Shown one piece after another: positions 7,209 to 15,610 of a stretch of 20,832 nt of DNA. A program made the position numbers and the translations under genes. This stretch comes from CAZBWE01 sp964581905. Lineage in GTDB: Bacteria > Planctomycetota > Phycisphaerae > Sedimentisphaerales > Anaerobacaceae. The stretch's first letter is position 1. Each line of letters starts with the position of its first letter. Below the pieces are notes generated by a model. That model searched no databases. It was given only the letters and a program-made list of their open reading frames with translations, and was not told the DNA's origin. The DNA is taken from NCBI GenBank assembly GCA_964581905.1, contig CAZOQJ010000032.1, positions 1 through 20,832 of the forward strand, given 5' to 3'.

Positions 7209-8408
7209 TTATTGAATTCTCAGCCTCGGGTCAATAGCATCCCGTAATGCCTCACCTACTAAATTATATGCCAGCACAGTTAGAAATATCGCCAAGCCTG
7301 GAAAAAGAGAGAGCCACCAAAGAAACCTTCCAGTAGTACTAACACCTAAACTGAGCATTTGCCCCCAGCTTGGAGTTGGCGGTGCAACACCAAAACCAAG
7401 AAAACTAAGGGCTGCTTCAATGAATATAGCGCCGGCAATCCCAAAGGTAGCATTGACCAATACCGGAGCAATACCGTTTGGCAGCATGTGTCTGAAAAGA
7501 ATGCTCCGCAAAGGCAGACCCAGCGACACCGCTGCCTGGACAAAATCCTGTCTTCGCAATTTGAAAAATTCCGCTCGGATAAAACGAGCATCCCTTGTCC
7601 AGCTTGTAATGCCAATAATTATCATAATGTTTAATAGAGACCGTGGGAAAAATGCCACAATCGTGATGATGAGAAAGAACGCCGGAATAGCCATCATTAT
7701 TTCTACGATTCGCATCCCGACAAAATCCACCTTTCCACCGAAATACCCCAGAATCGCTCCAACTATTACACCTATAATGGCCGAAATACCAACCGCTACG
7801 AACCCTACCGAAAGCGATATTCTGCTGCCATGAATCAATCTGCACAGCACATCCGAGCCGACATCATCGGTCCCCAGCCAGTGCTGACGACTGGGCGGCT
7901 GCTCACGCAGCTTCAAATTCGTACGGCCGTAACCGTATGGTATTGGAGCAAAAACAGCATTTGTTGCCTTACCTGAAGCCACCAATGCCTTGTAATCCGT
8001 AGCATCGAGTCTTCGTGGGACAAAAATCTGCAGCAATATAAATCCTATAAGGACTATCGAACTGTTTATACATATCTGGCGCCACAACACCATCCCCCGA
8101 ATAGAGGGGTCGACACGTTTGTGATTGCGTCTGATTAGCAACACCTGCAGATATCCGATGACTGCCGCAAGGCAAATGCAATAATCGCTTGGCCGTAAAT
8201 TTCTGAATACAGGAAAGTGTAACTGTCCATCAATGCGGAGCACATATGGTTTGTCATTGGCAAGAAACGGCGCAAAAATGGCAACTACGAACAGAAAAAC
8301 AATAAAGCCAAGGCAAATCCTGCTAAGGCGGTTTTTGGAAAACTCCTGCCAGACCAGTTCGCCGTAAGATGTACCCCAGTCCGATTTCTCTTGTGATTCT
8401 TTACCCAT
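7209..8408 (-). CDS. Peptide ABC transporter permease, YejE/OppC-like, with extra N-terminal membrane pair
   Basis: An inner-membrane permease half. The conserved core runs from HWLGTDDVGSDVL (about 176-188) through five hydrophobic segments, with the EAA coupling loop at about 290-311 (QAAVSLGLPLRSILFRHMLP) and the family ending EALRDAIDPRL. At 399 residues it is about 100 longer than OppC. The extra length lies between the first membrane helix (about 28-50) and the core. Its start, ANDKPYVLRIDG, and its end, VFAPIPYGYGRTNL, resemble the same places in E. coli YejE as I remember it, but it also holds two more hydrophobic stretches (about 76-92 and 112-130). It starts six bases after the yejB-like gene stops and has no clear ribosome site, so translation is probably coupled. 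Family certain, Yej subgroup likely. Confidence 0.9.
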   Translation of the reverse strand: MGKESQEKSDWGTSYGELVWQEFSKNRLSRICLGFIVFLFVVAIFAPFLANDKPYVLRIDGQLHFPVFRNLRPSDYCICLAAVIGYLQVLLIRRNHKRVDPSIRGMVLWRQICINSSIVLIGFILLQIFVPRRLDATDYKALVASGKATNAVFAPIPYGYGRTNLKLREQPPSRQHWLGTDDVGSDVLCRLIHGSRISLSVGFVAVGISAIIGVIVGAILGYFGGKVDFVGMRIVEIMMAIPAFFLIITIVAFFPRSLLNIMIIIGITSWTRDARFIRAEFFKLRRQDFVQAAVSLGLPLRSILFRHMLPNGIAPVLVNATFGIAGAIFIEAALSFLGFGVAPPTPSWGQMLSLGVSTTGRFLWWLSLFPGLAIFLTVLAYNLVGEALRDAIDPRLRIQ

Positions 8409-8414
8409 AATTTG

Positions 8415-9413
8415 TTACACGGCACTTTCAAAACTAATTCGCGGGTCTGCAATGGCATAAGCGATATCGCCAAACAAAAGACCGAGCAAATTCAGAACTC
8501 CACCGATAGTTGCAACAGCCATAACCACGTTATAATCACGCGTCGTAACCGCTTCAAACGCCAGTAATCCCATGCCCGGAATACTAAATATCCTTTCGAT
8601 AATTACCGACCCCCCAAGCATCGCAGGAAGCAGTGTAGCCATAACTGTAATAACCGGAATTATACTGTTGCGAAACGCATGTCTGAATATTACGACCAAA
8701 TTTGACAACCCCTTAGCACGCGCAGTTCTTACATAATCAGAGCGAAGATTATCCAGCATTCCCGCCCTAACCAGCTTGGTAAGATATGCGAATCCGGTAT
8801 AGGTCAGACAAAGCACCGGCAAAACCAGATGCCACAATCTATCCGCCAGCCATGGGAAAAAAGGCAACTGGTCGGCATAATTGCTGCTAAGTCCCGCCGG
8901 TGGAAACCAGCTTTTAAACGCAGGCCCGCAGAAATATCCTATCACCATCTGACCAACCCACATAACCGGCAAGGACCAAAGCATAAATAAAACTACAGAA
9001 CTAGCCCGGTCAAAAAATCGCCTGTGCTGCACTGCTGTTAAAACCCCAAGCGGAAGCGATACCGCATAGATAATCACAAAAGCGATTATGTTCAGTGTAA
9101 GGGTAATGGGTAGTCTCTCTTTGATTAGCTCGATAACCGGCCGATGATGTTTTATTGAATCACCAAAATCAAGACGTATTAAGCGTCCAAGCCAAATGCC
9201 ATATTGAATATGCACCGGCTTATCCAGCCCATAGAGTTTCATCCGCGCTTCACGAACGTCAGCCGCCCGCTCAGCATCCAGTTGTCCGCCCGGCGCCATA
9301 CTCAAACTGACAGGGTCGCCCGGCGCAATCCGGCTGATGGCAAAGACCATCACCGTTATCCCCAGCAGCGTTGGAATCATCAACAGCAATCGTCTTAATA
9401 TATATGTTGTCAT
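8415..9413 (-). CDS. Peptide ABC transporter permease, YejB/OppB-like
   Basis: The other permease half, 332 residues. It opens with the family signature YILRRLLLMIPTLLGIT leading to RIAPGDPV, has about six membrane helices, and carries the EAA loop at about 228-250 (RTARAKGLSNLVVIFRHAFR). The ending DIAYAIADPRISFES and the segment FPPAGLSSNYADQLPFF before the LWHLVLPVL helix resemble E. coli YejB more than OppB, from memory. It lies 49 bases downstream of the first binding-protein gene and 6 bases upstream of the second permease gene. A GAAG occurs ahead of the ATG. It forms the membrane channel with the YejE-like subunit. Confidence 0.92.
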   Translation of the reverse strand: MTTYILRRLLLMIPTLLGITVMVFAISRIAPGDPVSLSMAPGGQLDAERAADVREARMKLYGLDKPVHIQYGIWLGRLIRLDFGDSIKHHRPVIELIKERLPITLTLNIIAFVIIYAVSLPLGVLTAVQHRRFFDRASSVVLFMLWSLPVMWVGQMVIGYFCGPAFKSWFPPAGLSSNYADQLPFFPWLADRLWHLVLPVLCLTYTGFAYLTKLVRAGMLDNLRSDYVRTARAKGLSNLVVIFRHAFRNSIIPVITVMATLLPAMLGGSVIIERIFSIPGMGLLAFEAVTTRDYNVVMAVATIGGVLNLLGLLFGDIAYAIADPRISFESAV

Positions 9414-9462
9414 CTAAAAATCTTCACCACATCCTATGAACTGTGAGCAACAAACTACGAAC

Positions 9463-11205
9463 TTACTTATATCTCTGCTTTTCCTTCAGGACATACCATT
9501 CAAACTCATAAAGACCGAGTTTATGCATATTCACATTTTCAAATCGCTTATCCAGAAAACGAACCTCCGGTCTGAAAAATAAGAACGTATATGGCTGTTC
9601 CTCGTGCAAGAGTCGATGAAAAAGATGATAAAGGGCATATCGATTCCCATCATCTAATGTTCGTCTTGCCTGCTCTATAATTACATCAGCTTCAGCGTTT
9701 CTAAAACTGACAAAATTATTACCTCGCCCCTCAATTTGTGAACTATGAAAAATCTGATATGGGTCGGATTCAATTGTCCCGCCCCATCCAATCGTCGCAG
9801 CGTCGAACTTGCGGTTATTTAACCTTTCTACAAATACCGACCATTCATAAGGGTCTGGTATAACTTCCACGCCTACTTTCGCTGCCTCGTCTTTGAGCAA
9901 TTTCGCTACTTGCTCATAAATCATCCTACCGGTTGAATATGAATATTTGAACCGCAAGGGCAAGCCATCTTTGTCCCTTATGCCATCACCGTCACTGTCG
10001 ACCCATCCGGCCTCATCTAACAGTTCTCTCGCCTTGTCCGGATCAAACGGCCAAGGTTTCACGTTTGGATCGCTTTGTGGTCCATACAGGTAAAAAGGGC
10101 CCGTTGAAATCTCTGCATTGCCTTTGAGCACATGCTTTATGATTGACTGCCTATCAACAAGGTGCGTCATAGCCAGCCGAACCAGCCGGTCCTTGAAAAA
10201 TGGCCTTTCCTGATTCCAGCCAATAAAGAAGTATGGAACACTCGGTACCCAGCACTTTATCGTCCGAAATTCCTTCCCGAACTCATCGTTCTTGACCATT
10301 TCGGCAAACTGTTCGGGCGTTGGTCGCATATAATCAACATCATGTGAACGAATCGCCTGCAAAGCTGCTATGTCATTGGTTATAAAATGAAAGACGATCT
10401 TATCCAGCTTCGGCTTGTATCCCCAGTAATTCTCATTCCGCCGCAGCACAATCTGCTGACCGACATCCCATTTCTCAAACACATAAGGCCCACTTCCAAA
10501 AGGATTCGACCGGCGGGTATTGAATTCTTGCGGGTCATCAAACTCATATACATGCTTTGGAAGTACTTCAAAAATACCAACTGATTCAATCGTTTTCCAG
10601 TAAAGTTCCTTGAAACTGAATCTGACCGTTCGTTCATCTATTTTGACAACCTCCTTAACGTTATGGTAATAGTTGCGCAAATCGGCCGCATCGACACCAG
10701 GATTCATTATAGTTTCAAAGGTAAAAATCACGTCATCGGCTGTAACAGGTGCTCCATCGGAAAAATATATACCATCCCGAAGATAAACCGTCACGTTCAA
10801 TCCGCCATCGCTAATTTCCATTCGCTCAGCAAGCCACGGTTTGAGTATGACCTTTTCAGATTCCTTATCGTATTCAAATAGTCTTTCGAAGATAGTTCCG
10901 GTTGTAATATATCTTGTGTACATATCACCTTCTACAGTGTAGGGATTCAATGTGTGCGGTTCGGCCGACAAATGCCAGACGAGCCAGTCGCCTTCGTCGC
11001 CGGGATATTCTTCGCCCGGCAAATCAGCTGAGCTTACTTTCTCCCTGACAACCCTCGTAGCCCCTGTGGCCTCCCACCTGTCTATGAGGAGATTTAGACG
11101 CTCATACAACCTGTCCGCCTGCACCATCGACAAAACCTGCAGCAGTACGACAAAAGCTAAAAACAAGAAAAGAAAAAACGTAAATATTCCTGAACGACCA
11201 TTCAT
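9463..11205 (-). CDS. Membrane-anchored peptide-binding protein (SBP family 5), copy 1
   Basis: A receptor for the adjacent importer, 580 residues, of the extracellular solute-binding family 5 (OppA/DppA/YejA). The N-terminus has one hydrophobic helix (about 8-28) without a clear cleavage or lipobox site, followed by a charged helix, so it is probably held in the membrane by an uncleaved anchor. Family features include the segment around KPWLAERMEISDGG, the LRDGIYFSDGAPVTADDVIFT block and LLDEAGW, followed by a DSDGDGIRDKDG acidic loop at about residue 400. The start ATG at 11205 has AGGGG seven bases upstream. It is clearly a paralogue of the protein encoded just upstream: same anchor, same acidic loop, same YV.K.KQRYK ending. 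Peptide ligand unknown. Confidence 0.92.
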   Translation of the reverse strand: MNGRSGIFTFFLFLFLAFVVLLQVLSMVQADRLYERLNLLIDRWEATGATRVVREKVSSADLPGEEYPGDEGDWLVWHLSAEPHTLNPYTVEGDMYTRYITTGTIFERLFEYDKESEKVILKPWLAERMEISDGGLNVTVYLRDGIYFSDGAPVTADDVIFTFETIMNPGVDAADLRNYYHNVKEVVKIDERTVRFSFKELYWKTIESVGIFEVLPKHVYEFDDPQEFNTRRSNPFGSGPYVFEKWDVGQQIVLRRNENYWGYKPKLDKIVFHFITNDIAALQAIRSHDVDYMRPTPEQFAEMVKNDEFGKEFRTIKCWVPSVPYFFIGWNQERPFFKDRLVRLAMTHLVDRQSIIKHVLKGNAEISTGPFYLYGPQSDPNVKPWPFDPDKARELLDEAGWVDSDGDGIRDKDGLPLRFKYSYSTGRMIYEQVAKLLKDEAAKVGVEVIPDPYEWSVFVERLNNRKFDAATIGWGGTIESDPYQIFHSSQIEGRGNNFVSFRNAEADVIIEQARRTLDDGNRYALYHLFHRLLHEEQPYTFLFFRPEVRFLDKRFENVNMHKLGLYEFEWYVLKEKQRYK

Positions 11206-11250
11206 AATACAACCCCTAATACTTTATTCTGTAATTTGTCTTTTGCCTTC

Positions 11251-12996
11251 TTATTTATACCTTTGCTTTTGCTTCGGCACATACCACTCGAGATAGTTAA
11301 GCCCTAATTCATGAATCTTAACGTTTTTGAAGCGTTTATCAACAAGCCGAAAGGTCGGCCGGGTAAATAAAAATGTATAGGGCTGCTCCTCGTGCAGAAT
11401 CTCGTGCAGACGATGAAATTTTTTAACCCTCTCTTTCTCGTTGAGTATTGCTCTTGCCTGCTCCATTAACATATCCGCTTCAGCATTGCGGAATCCTACA
11501 TAATTACAAGCCCGGTTGCCGATTTGCGAAGAATGAAATATCTGATACGGGTCCTCAAGAATATCACCGCCCCAGCCCATTACCATTGACTCGAACTTCC
11601 TGTCAGTCAGCCGAGGTAAAAGAACCGACCATTCATAAGGTTCTAGTACCACCTCGATGCCTGCCTTGGCAGCATCATCTTTGAATAATTTAGCCAGTCG
11701 CTTATATAAATCAGAACCTGCTGAATAAATGAAATTAAATCTAAGTGCTACCCCATCTTTATCACGAATTCCATCCCTATCGCTGTCAACCCAACCCGCT
11801 TCATCAAGTAACGCCTTAGCTTTTTCCACATCGTAAGGCCACGGTTCGATATCAGGATTATTATCCGGGCCATTGATGTAAAATGGACCACTTATCATTT
11901 CCGCATGTCCTTTAAGCAGATAATCTACTATATATCTGCGATTGACTATATGCGTCAAAGCCAAGCGAACTCGTCTGTCTTTAAAAAACACCTTATCCAT
12001 ATTCCAACCCATATAAAAATAGGGCGTCCAAGGCGTCCAGTAGGAAAGACAGCGGAATTCCCTGTTGAATTCTTCGTCTTCAACCAAATCTGCAAATTGT
12101 TCCGGCTCAGGAATCATAAGGTCTATCTGATGCGAACGAAGAGCTTGCAAACAAGCTGAAGCGTTCGTTATAAACTTAAAAATAATTTTCTTCAGCTTGG
12201 GTTTCGGGCCCCAGTAGTTCTCATTGCGCCGCAGGACAATCTGCTGACCCACATCCCATTTCTCAAACATATAAGGCCCACTGCCTACAGGCCTCGACAC
12301 ACGCTTGTTGAATTCATTGGCATCTTCAAATTCATATATATGTTTAGGGTATATGCCAATGTCCCACGTAAGGGCGCAAATCTGCAGAGACTTAAAATAC
12401 GGCCTCTTCATATAAAACTTAACTACCCGTTCATCAACCTTAACTACCTTTTCTATATCAATAAATTGTTGTGCTACATTGGATCCATCAACCATGGGAT
12501 TCATTACCGTCCCATAAGTAAAGACAACATCATCAACTGTAATGGGCACTCCATCCGAAAAATGTATATCATCCTTTAGCCGAAAAGATATCTCTTTTCC
12601 ATCAGGTGATACTTCATAACTATCAGCAAGCCAAGGCTTAAGTTTAACCTCGTCAAAATCATAAGCTAATAGTGGTTCAAAAATAAACGGGATAGTAATC
12701 CATCTTGAATATATATCAGAATCAACATTAATCTGATTAAGGGTCTTTGGCTCAACTCGAAACGCCCATATCAGCCAATCACCTTCGTCTCCGGGATATT
12801 CTTCATCGACCCCACCTGACACCCCCGGCTTACCCCTATCTGCTTCAGGCGCACCGCCACTTTCAAAAATCTCCTCGAGGCGGTTAAGACCCTCGTAAAA
12901 TCGGTCGGATTGAAACATTGAAAGAATTTGCAGCAGGATAATAATTGACAGCAATAAAAAAAAGGAAAAAGTGAAGACACCTCTATGCCTATTCAT
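11251..12996 (-). CDS. Membrane-anchored peptide-binding protein (SBP family 5), copy 2
   Basis: Second receptor of the same family, 581 residues, encoded directly upstream of copy 1 with a 45-base gap. It shares the N-terminal plan (MNRHRGVFTFSFFLLLS, one hydrophobic helix, then SDRFYEGLNRL), the LKDDIHFSDGVPITVDDVVFT block, SGPYMFEKWDVGQQIVLRR, the DSDRDGIRDKDG loop at about residue 400 and the C-terminus. By eye about half the residues match copy 1, so the duplication is old. The open frame reaches a GTG at 13026, but the ATG at 12996 has a strong GGAGG nine bases upstream and starts at the same point as copy 1. The ribosome site lies in the loop of a small hairpin. Differences in the ligand lobes suggest different peptide ranges, which is inference. 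Confidence 0.92.
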   Translation of the reverse strand: MNRHRGVFTFSFFLLLSIIILLQILSMFQSDRFYEGLNRLEEIFESGGAPEADRGKPGVSGGVDEEYPGDEGDWLIWAFRVEPKTLNQINVDSDIYSRWITIPFIFEPLLAYDFDEVKLKPWLADSYEVSPDGKEISFRLKDDIHFSDGVPITVDDVVFTYGTVMNPMVDGSNVAQQFIDIEKVVKVDERVVKFYMKRPYFKSLQICALTWDIGIYPKHIYEFEDANEFNKRVSRPVGSGPYMFEKWDVGQQIVLRRNENYWGPKPKLKKIIFKFITNASACLQALRSHQIDLMIPEPEQFADLVEDEEFNREFRCLSYWTPWTPYFYMGWNMDKVFFKDRRVRLALTHIVNRRYIVDYLLKGHAEMISGPFYINGPDNNPDIEPWPYDVEKAKALLDEAGWVDSDRDGIRDKDGVALRFNFIYSAGSDLYKRLAKLFKDDAAKAGIEVVLEPYEWSVLLPRLTDRKFESMVMGWGGDILEDPYQIFHSSQIGNRACNYVGFRNAEADMLMEQARAILNEKERVKKFHRLHEILHEEQPYTFLFTRPTFRLVDKRFKNVKIHELGLNYLEWYVPKQKQRYK

Positions 12997-12999
12997 AAA

Positions 13000-13020
13000 A
13001 CCAAACCTCCGGTGTTTGGT
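13000..13020 (-). promoter_or_regulatory. Hairpin presenting the ribosome-binding site of binding protein copy 2
   Basis: On the minus strand ACCAAAC and GTTTGGT form a perfect 7-base stem around the loop ACCGGAG. The Shine-Dalgarno GGAGG occupies the loop end and the first stem base, and the ATG follows nine bases later. It may modulate ribosome access; only the sequence symmetry supports this. Confidence 0.4.
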
Positions 13021-13035
13021 AACCACACCATTGCC

Positions 13036-14139
13036 TTATGGGGTCGGCCTTGGCGGCTCCGGCAAGGGAACTGGCGCAGTTCGGCTGCCACTGATACTAC
13101 TATATTCAAAGCCGAGTTTTAACGGCAGCTGCCCTGCTGCCGTTCCATAACCAAGCAACAAAGCATGTTCCCGCAAAAGAGCTGCTGTATCCTCTGCCTC
13201 AATAGCCCTTTTCATCGCCGTTTGCATTTTACCCAGAAGTTTACTGATGCACTTGTCCTCTATCTCGATTATTACCGAAGCCAATTGACCTTTCTGCGTA
13301 TCACTTAAAAATTCGCTGCCTTTGACGTATCTTTGTATCACATAAGAATACAATTGACTGAAGCTGCGGGCAACAACGGTGTTGCTTTGGCCCGCGGGAG
13401 ATATCTTGCTGCAGAGTGATTTTAAGATAATATCATCCAGAGGTTCAAATTCCACTTTCCAGCCGGCATATCTTTTAATGCGCATATTGGCTATTCGCAG
13501 CAGCAAATCCTCTGCCTGCCGAATTTTCACATCAGCAGCAAATCTGGTCATTAAAGCTGTTATCTCAGGGCTATCGCTTTCGACCAGCTTGTCAAGCTCC
13601 ACTACGATGCTGCGTGCCAGTTTCAAACCAGATTCCCCCCCTGAATTCAACTTTTTTATAATACCAGGCGAAGTTATACAGTGGACCGCCCAGTATCGAA
13701 CAACCGTGCTCTTATCTGCCAGCTTACTAACAGCCAAATCTGCAAATCGTGGGTCTTCAAATCCATCTATTAGAATCAAAAGGTTAACAGTAACTACAAC
13801 TCTTCTTTCTTCCGGCGTTAATCTCAATGCCTCTTGAAGACCCAAAGAAATATATTTATGGGCCGATTCAGAAAATTGCTGAGCATACTGGTTCTGGTCA
13901 CTTTGCCTGCTGAGGATGACCGTGCGGTTCAGTGCGATGTCCGCAAGGTCTCTGGTCTGAACCAATTCCCGCACCGCTTCACCAATAAAGCCGTCAATAA
14001 TCCGCAAATCCTGGCTGTCGAGCACGCCTTTCCTGAGTACCGCGTCAATCTGCCTTGCATCAACGGCCTCAGAGCCTGAATCCATCATCAAGACTAAAAA
14101 TGCCGATAGAACGGTAAGAAACAGCCATTTTAGCTTCAT
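13036..14139 (-). CDS. Secreted protein of unknown function, helical
   Basis: A 367-residue protein with a clear signal peptide (MKLKWLFLTVLSAFLVLMM, likely cleavage near SGSEAVDA at 22-28) and a proline-rich C-terminus (PVPLPEPPRPTP). The body is predicted by eye to be mostly alpha-helical, with stretches such as DPRFADLAVSKLADKSTVVRYW and AVHCITSPGIIKK that resemble HEAT-type repeats, but I do not recognise a family. It is the first gene of the transporter unit, 39 bases upstream of binding protein copy 2 on the same strand, so it is probably cotranscribed and may act outside the cytoplasmic membrane with the peptide importer. That link is only by position. Confidence 0.8.
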   Translation of the reverse strand: MKLKWLFLTVLSAFLVLMMDSGSEAVDARQIDAVLRKGVLDSQDLRIIDGFIGEAVRELVQTRDLADIALNRTVILSRQSDQNQYAQQFSESAHKYISLGLQEALRLTPEERRVVVTVNLLILIDGFEDPRFADLAVSKLADKSTVVRYWAVHCITSPGIIKKLNSGGESGLKLARSIVVELDKLVESDSPEITALMTRFAADVKIRQAEDLLLRIANMRIKRYAGWKVEFEPLDDIILKSLCSKISPAGQSNTVVARSFSQLYSYVIQRYVKGSEFLSDTQKGQLASVIIEIEDKCISKLLGKMQTAMKRAIEAEDTAALLREHALLLGYGTAAGQLPLKLGFEYSSISGSRTAPVPLPEPPRPTP

Positions 14140-14522
14140 TTTTCTTCAACGTCCAATAGAAAAACACATTCAGATTAGATATTTCAAAGACTATGTTTGC
14201 GTTCAATAGCCTACTCCACCCCCGCTCCTGTCTTCCGACAGGAAGACGCGGGGGCTGCGAAGGCCGGATTATCTATCTTAACTTTATAAAATCCTTTTGT
14301 CAAGCGAATCCAGCCTTGAATTTCGATTTGAAATTGGCAACTGGAATTCGGCAATCCAACCTGTTTTTTTGTAAAACGCATCCCTGAAAATTAAGATTTC
14401 TCTGGAAAAGTATGATAAAATAATTATGATATCGCTGTGCGTCGAATAACCGACAATGCTAATGTAAATTGAGCAATTTTAATAATTAAAGAATTAAACA
14501 ATCATTTGTCCGAAGGTTAAAA
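14140..14522. other. 383-base divergent intergenic region
   Basis: This gap separates the leftward transporter unit from the rightward DUF547-metK pair and must hold promoters for both. The only strong structure is the GC-rich hairpin at 14219-14254. The segment from 14390 to 14520 is AT-rich, with TATGAT hexamers at about 14411 and 14428 that could serve as -10 elements for the rightward genes, but no convincing -35 partners. No SAM- or SAH-type riboswitch is recognisable. Confidence 0.6.
14219..14254. repeat. GC-rich hairpin with two alternative inner stems
   Basis: A perfect outer stem CCCCCGC/GCGGGGG (14219-14225, 14248-14254) encloses 22 bases that can pair in two exclusive ways. TCCTGTC/GACAGGA (14226-14232, 14237-14243) leaves a TTCC loop and an AGAC bulge. 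GTCTTCC/GGAAGAC (14230-14236, 14241-14247) leaves a GACA loop and a TCCT bulge. No T-run follows on either strand, so it is not a standard terminator. It looks like a dispersed palindromic (REP-like) element inserted in an AT-rich gap. Confidence 0.7.
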
Positions 14523-15566
14523 ATGGCTAAAAATTTCGTTATTCTCATAAGTTTTCAGACGGTATTGATGCTCTTTTTAGGCTGTAAGCCAGAGTCTACC
14601 AAACAGCCACAGACCCAGCCGCAGAAGGCCGAAATCCTGAAACCAGAACCAGAAAAGGTCGAGCCGCCGAAAATCGAGCCCTCTATGCCCGAACCTAATC
14701 AGGTTGAACCTAACGAGGTTGAACCTAATGAGGTTGGCCCTGCTGAGACAAAATTACCAAGTGCCGAACCTAATAAAGTCACGCCCACCGCCAAAATTTC
14801 TTTTCATGACAAATGTGCCGCTATCCTAAATGAATTTGTCAACGATAAAGGCATGGTAAACTACAACGAGCTAAGGCGAAAAAAACCTGAGCTAAACAAG
14901 CTCCTCAATGAATTCGACAAGCTTGACCCGAAAGAATATAAGTCCTGGCCTAAAGAAGACAAAATCGCTTTCTGGATTAACGCATATAACATAAAAATAC
15001 TCAAGGTAATTGCTGACAATTACCCTATTGAGTCAACACGAATGCTCCGTATTTTGTGGGGGCCTTATAGTATCAGGCACATCGACAAAAATATCGGTGG
15101 AATCTGGAAAAGCAAATTTCTCGTGATGAATGAGGAATTTACGCTCTCGGAAATTGACAGGCGTTTTTTCCGCAAAGAGTTTGATGAGCCGAGAGTATTC
15201 CTGGCCATAACCCACGCCAGCCTCTCCAGCCCGGCCTTGTGTAATGAGCCATATCGTGGGCACAAACTAAATGAACAATTAGACGAGCAGTGTAAAAAAT
15301 TTCTGTCCAGCCCGGGTGCATTTAGAATTGATAGAGAAGACAACATAGTTCATCTGTCTGCCATACTTAAACCAACCTGGCATGGACGATATTTTCTCAA
15401 AAAGTATGGCACGGATAAAAAGTTCAAGGACCAGGAGCCGGCAGTCAGGGCCGTTTTGAATTTCATTACCAATTATGTTCCCAATAGCGATGTGTCTTTT
15501 CTCGAATTGAAAAACTATACTGTAAAATACCTCAACTATGATTGGACAATCAACGATGGCTCATAA
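14523..15566 (+). CDS. DUF547-domain lipoprotein
   Basis: A 347-residue protein with a hydrophobic leader ending in a lipobox-like LFLGC, giving lipidation at Cys21. Residues about 22-90 form a low-complexity Pro/Glu/Lys/Val linker with EPN-V repeats, followed by a DUF547 domain. Domain landmarks are KIAFWINAYNIKIL (about 147-160), THASLSSPALCNEPY (about 230-244) and the C-terminal VKYLNYDWTIND. DUF547 members usually show a C-A-S-x-S-C-P type motif; here His231 and the SP are kept but both cysteines are replaced, so if that motif is catalytic this copy may be altered. Function of the family is unclear to me. The ATG has GAAGG six bases upstream. metK follows 44 bases later on the same strand. 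Confidence 0.85.
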   Translation: MAKNFVILISFQTVLMLFLGCKPESTKQPQTQPQKAEILKPEPEKVEPPKIEPSMPEPNQVEPNEVEPNEVGPAETKLPSAEPNKVTPTAKISFHDKCAAILNEFVNDKGMVNYNELRRKKPELNKLLNEFDKLDPKEYKSWPKEDKIAFWINAYNIKILKVIADNYPIESTRMLRILWGPYSIRHIDKNIGGIWKSKFLVMNEEFTLSEIDRRFFRKEFDEPRVFLAITHASLSSPALCNEPYRGHKLNEQLDEQCKKFLSSPGAFRIDREDNIVHLSAILKPTWHGRYFLKKYGTDKKFKDQEPAVRAVLNFITNYVPNSDVSFLELKNYTVKYLNYDWTINDGS

Positions 15567-15610
15567 TATATAAAACGATGAACAACAAACATTAAAAAGG
15601 AAAACAACAA

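Noticed and set aside
9970..10005. DSDGDGIRDKDG loop considered as an added calcium-binding module
   Set aside because: A similar acidic loop after LLDEAGW is common in family-5 peptide-binding proteins, so it is noted in the gene entry and not as a novelty.
14335..14358. Sigma-54-like TTGGCA...GGCA element
   Set aside because: The GG and GC doublets are 13 bases apart in place of the required 10.
14140..14522. SAM or SAH riboswitch ahead of the metK pair
   Set aside because: No conserved core of either class can be recognised, and metK itself has only 44 bases of upstream gap.
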